From assembly GCA_942159475.1 (NCBI GenBank), contig OW804097.1, positions 57,246,986-57,310,985 of the forward strand: 64,000 nt of DNA, read 5' to 3'. The position numbers and the translations under genes were made by a program. The notes beneath the pieces were generated by a model, which ran no database searches, was not told the origin of the DNA, and was given only the letters and a program-made list of their open reading frames with translations. Numbering within the stretch: the first letter of the stretch is position 1; every line of letters begins with the position of its first letter. The DNA comes from Sthenelais limicola (Eukaryota > Annelida > Polychaeta > Phyllodocida > Sigalionidae). Shown piece after piece: positions 1 through 11,600 of the stretch.

Positions 1-382
1 GCGGCCTGTCGTCTATATCAAGCTTTAAATCATTCTCATTATCAGTCACCCCCATGTTTGATAACCTTACCAGTTTCGTGGCGTCCTGCTTCGGGACAGA
101 AGAGTCGTCAGGAGGGCGTAAAAAGTCTGACTTTTCACGTTTAAACCATGTGCCCTTAGGAACGGATTCACAAACTTTTGAGCCCTAAGTGGCTTGTTTC
201 TTTTTCTTGCCAATGGTACAAGTGGGCCTCCAATCTTCCCAATCGATATTTTCTAACAAAGAGATACTAAACTTTCTCTCAATAGAATCTGTACACTTCT
301 GACCAGTTGGTGGGTTGTGCCTGACACCACCACATTTCCAACAGCTTCTTTTAACCATACTGACAGTATTGGTGACAGCCAA
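1..382 (-). pseudogene. Zinc-knuckle-like frame with one in-frame stop, runs off left edge
   Basis: On the minus strand a frame starting near 382 encodes a Cys-rich motif (C-W-K-C-G-G, then H and C; spacing CX2C-X4-H-X7-C) followed by a Lys-rich stretch and a TAG stop at 185-187. The same frame then stays open for about 60 more codons to the window edge, with acidic, protein-like composition. CCHC-type knuckles are common in retroelement Gag proteins and in some nucleic-acid-binding host proteins; the last spacing here is longer than the usual CX2CX4HX4C. One stop in an otherwise open frame fits either a decayed copy or a readthrough junction. Family not recognised. Confidence 0.3.
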
Positions 383-554
383 GTGTCACTACACATGGAA
401 GCAACCAAGCATGACTTGAGCGTGACTCACGGGTCCAAAACAAAATTTGCTCAGTCGTTGGAACAGAAGTGGCCGAGCGAGGCCCTGGTCAGCCAATATA
501 TATGACAGATACGTATGCCCTCTAGTGTGAGTTCAAGTGGCGCCCCCTGGATAT

Positions 555-1205
555 AATATTCTACCTGGTGGTGAGAAGTATATGATCCAATGTCAAAATC
601 ACTTAAATTGACTATTCTAGCCAATTCTATGGCAAAAATAGCATTTTCATGGCAATAAAGGAGGCCATCTTGGAAAACGGTGGCCATCTTGAAATTTCAA
701 GTGGCCCAAGAATACAAATATGGCCACTACATTAGTAAAAAAGTATGATTCAATGTCAAGATCATTCAAATCGGACTATTGTAGCCAAATCTATGGCAAA
801 AATAGCATTTTTAGGGCAAAAAGGCGGCCATCTTGGAAAATGGTGGCCATCTTGAAATTTCAAGTGGCCCAGGAATACAAATATGGCCACTTCATTAGTA
901 AAAACGTATGATTCAATGTCAAGATCATTCAAATCGGACTATTGTAGCCAATTCTACGGCAAAAATAGCATTTTCAGGGCAAAAAGGCGGCCATCTTGGA
1001 AAATGGTGGCCATTTTGAAATTTAAGGTGGCTCAAGAATACCAATATGACCTCTACAATGGTAAAAAAGTATGATTCAGTGTAAATTTCATTCAAATCGG
1101 ACTCTTCTAGCCAATTCTGTGTCAAAAATAGCATTTTCAGGCCTCAAATGGCGGCCATCTTGAAAAAAATGGTGGCCATCTTGAAATTTCAGGTGGCCAA
1201 CAGGC
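555..1205. repeat. Tandem array, about four 163-bp units
   Basis: Four head-to-tail units (about 557, 720, 883 and 1046 onward) repeat with a period of 163 bp. Each carries the same order of words: a block like TGATTCAATGTCAAGATCATT, then AAAAATAGCATTTT, then GGCGGCCATCTTGGAAAA, then GGTGGCCATCTTGAAATTTC. Short open frames starting at 720 and 883 are simply the repeat read through and are not genes. A related array lies at 37130-37800 in the opposite orientation. Confidence 0.85.
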
Positions 1206-2128
1206 ATATTGTTTGAAAGGTATGTATGAGAAACATTTGTGCCAAATTTGGTGCTTGCCTCATCATTTTAATGATTGCCCAAAAAACCCCACTTTATCTG
1301 CCCCACTAGAAGTATCAATTTATCAAAGGCTGTTGTCATGGCAACATGCATCTAGCAAAGTTTTTGAATGACTGGGGGTCTGTCATATGTCATGTACGAG
1401 GTTGCTGGAGTCTGACTTGTAAAAATAACCACAATGGAACATTCAGCATGTAACAACACAACTTCATATGTCTAAAAATGCCAATTTTTGGTGTTTGACC
1501 TTCAAATGACCTTGACCTTGACCCTAAATGACCTTCATCAGGTGTTCATCTGATAGCATGTACCAGGTTACATATGTGTGGTCACTTGAATCAAGTTCAT
1601 ATCATTTTTATTTCCAGAGATATGCAAAATTCTAAAATCCCCATTTTCATGGTTGGTTGCCATGGAAACGGATTTTATTAAAAATGCTCAACCATGCCAG
1701 CTTGGCATGGATCAGTTTCTTGAACCTGACCACCTGCTGGATCCATTTCAGCAAAAAAATTGTAGTAGTACTCCAAGTCACGCTTCCTCCATATTTGGGG
1801 GTTTGTCTACTGGACTATGTTGATGGATGTGAGATATTCACACATTCAGAAAATGTAAAAAAAAATTATTCATAACACAATAAATATCCATCCCATCTGT
1901 GCTATGAAATGTCCCTTCGTAACCTTGTCTGCCGTATTTATGAGTATAGGTGTTGTATGTTCACCCATATAGGAAAAGTCTCCAAATTGCCACATTGGTA
2001 TTAATAGCCGTGTTGCAACTCACTAGACTGCTCTCAGTCTAGCCCTCATCATTATGTGTGTCCAACTAGGTCTGTGTTAAACTCTTATAGTCGATCTTAT
2101 GATACCTTCTATCTATATGATATTGCAG
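1206..2128 (+). other. Gene-free stretch before the first visible exon
   Basis: No coding frame with coding character seen. It contains words common in dispersed repeats of marine animals (TGACCTTGACCTTGACC near 1508; GGTTGCCATGGAAAC near 1655). It ends in the splice acceptor TATTGCAG at 2121-2128. The missing N-terminal exon of the next gene was searched for here by eye and not found. Confidence 0.5.
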
Positions 2129-5100
2129 TGAAAGGATGGGTTGGGTACCAGCCGCGGAGGATGTTCCTGATGCGGTAGCAGACGAGTACAAATGGGTGAA
2201 CGGATTGTCTGTCACAGAGATGGAGATTTTACATGCTGCTTACAGGATCGACAACCCTAATGGTAGGTTCTGCCCTCTTTTAATAGCAAATACACAGGCA
2301 GTGCTAAGGCTAAGGACATACATATTAAAGTTATAAGACAATTAAAGTGAAAGAGGAAAAATGAAAGTAGTTTTCTAGTCTTATGTCTTGGTACTGGGCC
2401 CAAGAGTGAGGGGCGGAGTGAGTTTCGATTTGTGAATGAAGATTGCTCTGGCCTTAGCGGACATCAGAATTTTTTGTTATACTTATAGATGGGGACTACA
2501 TATATATAGTAGACTTCCACTCTGTGAGCGTTTGGATATTATAAGATAGTTCTTCATTTGCTTCTCATCATACAAGGGGTGTGTGGACTTTTTGGAGTAC
2601 TGCATACTGCATACATTTCTGGTCACCCACAACTTGATGGATGCCTATTTCTTTACTTTATTTAATGTTTGTTTATTTTAGTGTCAACAAATAAAAACAA
2701 CAACTCTTAATGACTTCTAAATCGATTCATCATTTAACCTCCGGCCCTAGCCGACATACAGCTATACCCACCCCTTTTACCATCTATTTAATGTTTTTAC
2801 CATGTTTTCATATATTTCCAGCTCTTTTCATGCTTCGTGACCCATCCTTTTTGAGATCAGTTCCTGAAGAATACAAGAAGATCTTCATCGAGGGTAAAGA
2901 AATCACCAACCTCAAACTTGCCACCCTGAAGAAGAATATTCAAGACCGTTACCCAGTAAGTTAAACATTGTCCCTCAAAATGTTACATCCTTGTTGTATC
3001 CTTTAACCTAAGTTTTTCACCAAATCTCTTCTTGAACAGGGTTTCATTTTAAGACTAAAATAGTGATTTTTTCTTTATAAAAGAGCATTTTCTGTCCATA
3101 ACTGAAACGTTTCTGACGTTAGTGTCAGAAATGGAATTATAAATGTGTTGCCCCTTTATAATACGGGATGTCTCCCTATGGTTAACTTCTTAACTAGCTT
3201 TACCTTACAAATGTATAGGTCATACTCAGGATAGGATACAATGGTTACTGGTTATTATGGGCCTATTATTTAGTTATAAGAGTCACAATCTGTGCTAGCA
3301 AATAACTGTGAAGGGCAGCAATGATTTTTTCGATTTGACTGACATGAATGGTTCTTGTAAGACGGTAAAAGTTAACTCTAAGAGCTATTTTATTGCCCAC
3401 TATATGTATTAGGAACCTGTTAAAGAGTTACCTTTTTCATTTTTCTTTTAATTGTTAAATAATTCATGCCAGTTTTATGATAAAGATTATTGTTGCTATA
3501 GGCTTAGTAGGGACTCTGATATCATAGTATGTCTAAGAGCCATTCATGCATAATACTCAGGACACAGTTCACGCATGGGAAGAGCTCACAAAGGAAAACT
3601 CACGGCAAAGTTGGGTGAGTGTCGTACTGTACCTGTTAATTACAACTCCCACCACCCACCCCTAGAGACGAGGCTAATTGCCACAAAGACCTCGGGAAAA
3701 TGTTATCATAATAATATTAATAATAATAATAGTAATAATTATAAAAAAATAATAATTTTCTCCTTCATACGAAGACAGAATCACACCAGAAGAAGCCCAA
3801 TGCCTTAATTCTTCAGTGAGTTCCAAATAGATCCTGTTCCTATATGGCAATCCAGGCAAGCAAAATATCTAAAAGAAATTGTGGAATGGTTGCCTTACAA
3901 TCTGTATGTCTCCGGAAAAATATTTATGGATTATATGGATCCTAGATGTTTTGTCATTTATTAAATTATTCATATCCTAGACGTCCTTTGTCTCAGTGTC
4001 AATCGCCATGAACCCCCGATCGTTTAAATTAAGGTTAACAGCCCCACCACGCTACCTCTCAGCTTATGAATGATAAAGATTGGATTCATTATCGTATGTG
4101 ATTGGTTGTAGTGTTTGCTTTGAGAATCATGTCAAATATTGCGAAGGTGTCTTCTCAGCTTATGTATGATTAAGACTAGAGTATCTTATGTGATCCGCTG
4201 TAGTACTTGCTTTGAAAGTCATGTTAAAGTGATTGCATTATTAATTTATTGCAATTAAGGATTGTCAAGGACATTGTTTTTCATAGGTGGTATCAGAGTG
4301 ACCATATCCCTTTCTAATGCGAACAATAACAGAGCTCTATGTGGGGTGGCTGGGCAGTCTATAGCACTGGATCAGCTCAGTGGCATGCTCTGGGTTTGAA
4401 CCTGGGCGCTGCTGCAGTTTCACCTCCTCCCCCTGGTACTAGTGAAAGACCACCAGTGGGGGTGATGTTTAGTCACTCTTAGTCTCCTTTTTCAGACGTT
4501 TAATTGCAAGAGAAACGAAAATGTGCCTTATGTGTGAACAAATGTGGAGTCAGATTCTCGTGTCTTCAGTATGAACAAATAAAACACCAAACGTAAAAGA
4601 AAAAAAGAAAGGCTGCAAAATTATATATATCTGGGCCAACATTCAATTCCCCATTACTTATCATTAAATGTATACGAATTTCAGGGCACAATTAAAACCG
4701 CTGTAGAATGCTTTGGTATACTGAACCAACGATTGGTTTAAAATATCCTTCCCCAGTTGAAAGTCTCTCATATAACCTGGTAGTGATTGCTTGACCTCCC
4801 TAAGGGATGAGATGAATTGATTTGGAAATTGATTTTAAACAAGAAATAGTCATGTGTGTAGTGAACCCTTGAATTCATGGACTTGTTAAGCACACAATAT
4901 TAACCCTAAATCTGTGGATTCCACTAGTTCCTGGTGATTTGATGCAGCATTGCAAATTGCTTAAATTCCAATATGTTTGATCTGATCAAGAAGGCTTAAA
5001 GAGCCTTACAGATCATCTGGGCTTAATTTTCTTTTCAGTCCTTCATTATGGAGCTGATCCAAGCCTTGCTGTTGTTTGTGATATAGCAAAAAACAGAGCT

Positions 5101-8100
5101 CGGGAATGTGCAAGTGAACAGCTGCGAGAGGCTCTTCGTGACTAGTGGATCAGCTCCTTAAGGAAGGAATATAATTCACAGTTAAAGTCAATTCTAGATG
5201 GCCGGCATCTAATCGCCTATGTTTACATAGCGTAGCTATTACATAGAACATTTCGAATGATGCCCGTAAATCGGGTCTCTTGTATAATACTAGGGCCCGT
5301 CAAGGGGATATGTGTTTTCCTATGTATTTTCCCCGTAAAACTATGCTATTATCACTGTCTATCTACATAAACGATATCGCTCTACAACTTGGACAGAAGA
5401 AAATGTTTCATACGGCCTTATCTAAAAAAGAACCAAAAAGGTGTTTACCCGTGCTGTCTCATGGTGTATTCCGAATAGTACCGAATAACTACTCGTGTAG
5501 TTGATCAGGCTCAGCAGAGCCTGAACAAACCTTGTCAACAAACAATCAACAGCTTTGTGCGAGAGGGTGGGTCGGGGGTGGGGAGGCTATAGATCCTGAG
5601 TACAATAATCTTACTAAACTAACCAGCCAAACAGTTACACGGTACACCACCTTGGCGATATGCTTCTGGATAGTTCTCCTTTCGAGCTTGGTCTGTTAGA
5701 CAATTGGATGGATTCACACTGTAGTCTAATAACATCACCTCCTGGGTGTCTGCAGAGATTGTCTGTGCCTGGAAGCCTTCAGCCAGCCACAGGTGCTGAA
5801 GAAATGGGAGCATCTGACCCAAAGCATCATCTATCAGACCCTTATGGTACTGGCAGAACATGGACAGAACAGGAAAAAGCGCTGAGGTGTGCAGACCGTG
5901 CACTAATAGCTCCGCATCTGCCCTGCTGCATGTACAGGGCTCTTTCAGGGGGGTTTCCTTTGGTCTCAAGTGAGGTTACCTGGGTATTGGTTTTTCCTAA
6001 ATAATTGTTTAAATAAAAGTTCAATTTCACTTATTTTGTCTGCTCCAATGAACCAATTTGCAGCAAGCTGACTTACTTTCACATGAGAGTGTACGCAGGG
6101 GGAGGCAGGGCAGTTCCTCAAAGCATACCACAGTGTGTGGGGCGTCTGCACACATACTTCTAACAGGATATTTACTGCATGTACAGGGCTCTAACTTTTG
6201 AGATGGCTTTATATGGATCTCAACTGAGGTTACCGGGGTATTGGCTTATCCTAAATATTTGTTTAAGAAGTTGAATTCGTTATGGTGCAACAAACCGATT
6301 TCCGGCGGGCACAAGGATAATTTTGGAACTCATCTGTGCCCTGAGGGCACACAACGCAGATCCAGGGGGCGGGGATCGTTTACACAGATGAAAGGAGCAT
6401 ATTGGGCCCACATTTTGATTTTTTCATTTGCTTTTTCTTGCACCACCCCTGGGAACTACATTTTATAATTCCTACCCATGATACACGGGGGGGGGGGTAA
6501 TAACTCTGTACATAGAGCTTTATTTTTCTAATCATTTACTGGATCACCCAAAGCACAGAGCCTAATCTCAATCCTATCATATGTTTCACGACTAATCGCC
6601 TTTTAGTAGAAATATGCCCACAAATTAATGTTCAATAAAAAAGATGAAATAAGTAGCCTAAAAATGGGACCTAGAAGTTTTTTTCTGCCCAACAAATGTA
6701 TTGTCTATACAAATTCATGTTCGCAAATTCGATTTTCCTTCTTTCCATAGTTTCAACCCAGAATAAATTCTTGTACAATTCCTGTGTAATACTATAGAGA
6801 TTTAACTAGTAGCAGAGCTATAATACAATGTATAAGCTCTGCTAGTTAGTATTTGTGATGTCGCAGTTGTATGAGGTGATTAATATTTAATTGTTATTGG
6901 CGTATTCTGTACTGTATCGACTTGTGCCATATAGGAGCAGTTATATATTGCAGCTTTGTATTCATGTATAAGTAGGTCTGTTATTGATCCAATGTCTATG
7001 GTTATACTTAACCATATTACCTATATGAATATAGCCACACATCCTTTTGATGTGCCTGGATCTATAAGTACATACATGTATGTACCCAGTGTGTCATAAC
7101 TTCATACTGACCACTCTGTATGTATGTCCCTCTCTCTCTCTCTCCTTCCTTCTTTTGTTCTCTCTTAGAAATAATCAAACTCATTCTATTACCATTATAT
7201 CTATAATGGAGTATGATCATTACCAATTATTTCTAGAACTAATATTGTCCATTTGCCAAATAAGGTGCATACCAATGAAATAACTCTCTGATAGTTATTT
7301 CTAAGATGTAATTTTGACTTTGGAATTTTATTAATGTTTTCATGCCTATTTGTAAGTTAAAACCTTGTTAATTGGGAAGTTGTTAACCGTTTTCTCCATA
7401 TTTTCAAGTGAAACTATACCTTGATAGTATTATGCCTTTTAGTATTTCAACACCTATTTGATTGTTATTTTTAAATGGAAAGATATTGACTATGGTTCAT
7501 TAAGCTGGTATGGCATTGGTACTGTTGAACTTTTCCTTTTGATCTAGGTGAAAGATGATAGCAATCACACTTCTTTATTCATTTTATTTTGTGTTTTGAA
7601 TGGTGAAAGTGTTAAATTTCATCTCATCAGAAACCTTTGTTGAGTAGGACATTATTTAATTTCATTAATCAAAATGCAAATGTTTCAACTCAGAATTAGT
7701 GGGTGTAAGTGTCAATTCGAGTGAAATTTCGTTTCCCTGGTTCTGAACTAAAACGTTTTGGGGAGAACTTTGCCTACATAGGCGCCCATATCTCTTGGGG
7801 GGGGGGGGGGACCAGTTGTTTTTATACAAATAATCTTTATTTTTGTTTTGTCATGTTTCAGTCAGACAGAATCTTCACATATGGTGTAGAATTCCTGGGC
7901 TACAACCCTGACAAGGGACAGGTGGAGCTTGGCGGACTAGACGACTTCTTTGCCCAGACGGTAACAAGATATTATATCTTTTTAATGAAACCATATCTGG
8001 TCTTGTGGTTTGTTCCACAAATTATATTAGAGTACATTATTGTACTATTAAAAGTGTTTGTTGCAAGAATATTTCCAATTTCAAACTAATCTGTATTTGT

Positions 8101-8699
8101 ATGCAAGCAAATGATCAGAAAGTTGCATTGCCAAGTATAGCCTTCTAAAGATATTCTTCGTGTTAACATCAACATTCTTTCCAGAACTTTATGAGCCTGG
8201 TTGCCATTGCCTTTGAAATCATTCTCACCAATAGTGGCGATCACTCAATTGTTTGTATAGTGCCCAAAATTATTTGGATGTGACCACATTGCTTATGTTT
8301 TGCATTGACTTTTATGAACTGTTTCTTAAAATGGCAAATAAATAGATATCTAAATGTGCGATGCATGTTCATGGAAAACTTATAGTGAAAACAATTTCTA
8401 GTTCATCACAAATTATATACGCAAACATATTTTCAGCTACCTGCCACTTACTTGGAATGTTTCGAATTTCCCAAATAAATTTGAGTTAACCCTTACCATA
8501 TCTTGTCCCTTGACCATTCTAACCTTACCTTTGTCATTTTGACCTTCAGATATTGGAGTTCTTCAAGGAGAGGATCGCTGCTCAGTACCCCATGCCTGAC
8601 GCTAAGCCTGACCCCTATGTTCACACCAAGGAACAACATGAGGACTTCATGAGCAACAGGGCCTCCACCATATTTGGTAGAGATGGCATTATAAAAGAG
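2129..8699 (+). CDS. Exons 1-4 of the NTPase gene: end of DUF4062 domain and linker
   Basis: Visible residues 1-172. The opening ERMGWVP, then WVNGLSVTEMEI, then the NPNALFMLRDPSFL stretch, are the conserved C-terminal half of DUF4062 as found in TTC41 and nephrocystin-3 relatives (family knowledge). The alanine of NPNA is split by the first intron (phase 1) and restored exactly by joining 2262 to 2822, a good check on the model. Exons 3 and 4 are multiples of three (99 and 150 nt), so skipping either would keep the frame. The residues after the domain (DRIFTYGVEFLGYNP, then IFGRDGIIKE) lead into the NTPase. Confidence 0.88.
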
Positions 8700-11600
8700 G
8701 TACTTAATTATTCAACCTTTTTGTTGATGTTTGAGTCATTCAATCCACGTTGCTCAGCGGTCATAACATTGCACCCAGCCACCTATGCTCCCTAGGAGAT
8801 GGGGAGACGTGTGTAGGCCCCTCACACAATGGCCACTGCCCCACATTTACCATTACCCCTGCGCTAACTTGTTTTTGTTGATACGCTCAGACAAAAGTTG
8901 CTGTATTAAAATAATTAGGGGATGAATCTACCTAGAATTTACCATCATTACTCTAAACATAGTTTCTGATAATACCAGGTTGCACAATACTACAAAAGCT
9001 AGAATTCTGGGATTTAAAGGAGGCGAAATTAGAAGCCTATGGTTAAGGTATAGGGCTAGTGTGTAAGTGCCCGCATAACTTGGAGTTTGGGTCATTACCG
9101 CCGCTTCTTCATTTGGTGCCACTGTCAATGTGTAAAATCTCCTATTTAGTTCATTTAACCATCTAATCATATTGAATTGTTTTAGCATTCTTCATGCCTT
9201 TTGACACCCTAGGCCCAACAAATATGGCCACCAACATGCTGATCATCCGAGATCACCAGTTTATTTAAGAAATTATTTTGCATATTGAAAATTGTTCCAT
9301 TCCTTATTTGTGCATTTCTTCGACATAGTGTTGATTTCAACACTGACGGGTGCCTTTAAACTTTATCGTGTATACATTCTAAAATATATTATATAATCTT
9401 ATAAAGTATAGTAATATAGTTGTTGCATAACATTATTTCAATCAATCTATTCAACATTCAACATATTATTCATTTGTACCTTAAAGCGTTGTATACTGGT
9501 TCTATGGAAACATGTGAACACATGGCTATTTAATGAGAACACTGTTAAATATATATCATTATATGTATTATATTATATATATTAAATATGATGTATATTC
9601 AATCAATGACTCACCTATAGGTGGAGGATTACATATCAGGGGCAGCGCATGATGTGCCTTTCCTATTGGTCGGGGGCGCAGGCACTGGGAAGTCTTCTGT
9701 TATGGCCAAGATAGCTGAACTTACCGTACAGAAAGTTGCCAAGGGAAAGATTCCAGGGTAAGATTTGGTATTACCACTTTTACTATGGACACAGTCTTTT
9801 GACATGTTTAATCATTGCCTTAAGTCTCATTGCCTTAAGCCTTAAGCCTAATCAAACCTTAATCATTGCTGATATTATAATCAGTGATGAAAGTGGGGCC
9901 ATGAAAAAAAAGCAGAGATATTTCTGGCAAGGGAAAAAGGAGGGAGAAATTGAAACGTTATATTTATGATAGTGATCTTTAAAAGTTTCGGCAATATTTG
10001 GTAAATCATATTTTGTGAAATGTTTCGTTTTCGTTTTGAAAATTTTAGTTTAAAAATGATGGATTTTGGATGAATTTGTAGAATCTTTAAAAAATACTGA
10101 TTTCAATAGAAATACTTAAGACTTTCATACCTGAATTTCGCATGATAACGAACACAAACATTTATACAGTAATATTTTTGTTTGTTATCATGATAAGTTC
10201 TGTTATGTCCACATACGACTAATTGCTTCTCCAGATGAATAGATTCTGATAATTTGTCTCCTTACAAATATCAATTTATTAATTGATTAATTTCTGCAGG
10301 GGAGGAAAAAAAGGCTGGGTGGTATTCCACCATTTTGTTGGCGCCGTGCCAGGATCTACAGAACTGGAAAAATTACTCAAACGCCTCCTACTGGAAATGG
10401 GAGCATGTGCGGTAAGTATTCCCGAGATTCTTGTTGGTCTTACACAGCTCTATATATGAGTAATTCCAGCAATAGAGGATCTGCATGTCTCACTGCACAT
10501 ATCTATTACAGTGCATGCTGGGATCTTACATACAAATATTTAGCAACGTTTTTATAAAAAAAAAATGCCATTCACCATTATCATAGCTAATTAGCTAATA
10601 GTGGCTTCATAACACTTGAAATATCTGTCACATTACATTTTATATCATAGACAAGCTTTAATTTAGATTTGATGTATTGATATTAAGGAAGTACACATAA
10701 ACACTGATGATGAAATCATGGCCAGAATAACAACCATAATAAAAAAAACATCCTGTCACTCCAAATATAAAAAGGTGATAATAAACTTGCTTTTGCAGAG
10801 AGACTCCATGCCTACAGACTTAGAGAATGCAACACAGATCGCTTGTGGAACTCTCACCAATCCCAACTCTAACCCTACCATAATAATAGTGGATGCCCTC
10901 AATCAGGTAATGTGAAAGACTATTTTAAAGTTGCATTCTCAGCTATTATGACCACACAAATCTTAAAAAATTTGCTCATATTATGATTTATAAGCCTGGA
11001 TTTATCAATATTCTGCCGCTGTTTGTTCATATAAGAATTGGAAGTGGAATAGGCTGAGAAAAAGTGGCCACCGGTGAGCGAAAATAAGTGAAGTCATTGT
11101 TACATCATTTTACGAAATAATGACGTAACAATGGGTAACCACTTTATAACCGTAATTATCATTAATTATTATTATTATAATTAACAGCCCAATTAAGTAA
11201 CATGTTCATAACCCATTAGAGTACTACTACCCAGAAATTTATTGCAGTATTTATGTAGCATGTAAAGGCTCAGGTAGCACCCTCACCTACTTTATTATTC
11301 AACCAATCAGTACTAGCCACGAGGACCAAACACCTACCTGTATGTTAGACCATAATAAACATTCATTCTAGATCAGCCTTAAGACTTCTTATATACTCTT
11401 ATTATTATCCTACAATATTTCTATAACTATTCCATAGACAAGATAGACAAACCTTCATATAACACTGGTGGAATCGAACCCGGCTCATCCTAGAGTATCT
11501 AGGAGCTCCCATAATAGACTAAGAAGCTGCAGAGACAAGTATGGCAGCGAAGGATAAAGAAAAAGACAAGGCTTTATTTGACAGATTGCTGGATTCATTA

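Noticed and set aside
1206..2128. Missing N-terminal DUF4062 exon of the NTPase gene
   Set aside because: Read in all plus frames for the typical start of the domain; only repeat-like sequence was found, so the exon must lie left of the window.
3575..3859. Asn/Ile-rich frames at 3.6-3.9 kb
   Set aside because: They read through an AAT-type simple repeat.
5660..6004. Plus-strand 114-codon frame
   Set aside because: Overlaps an equally open minus-strand frame and a tandem duplication, with no recognisable domain or splice structure.
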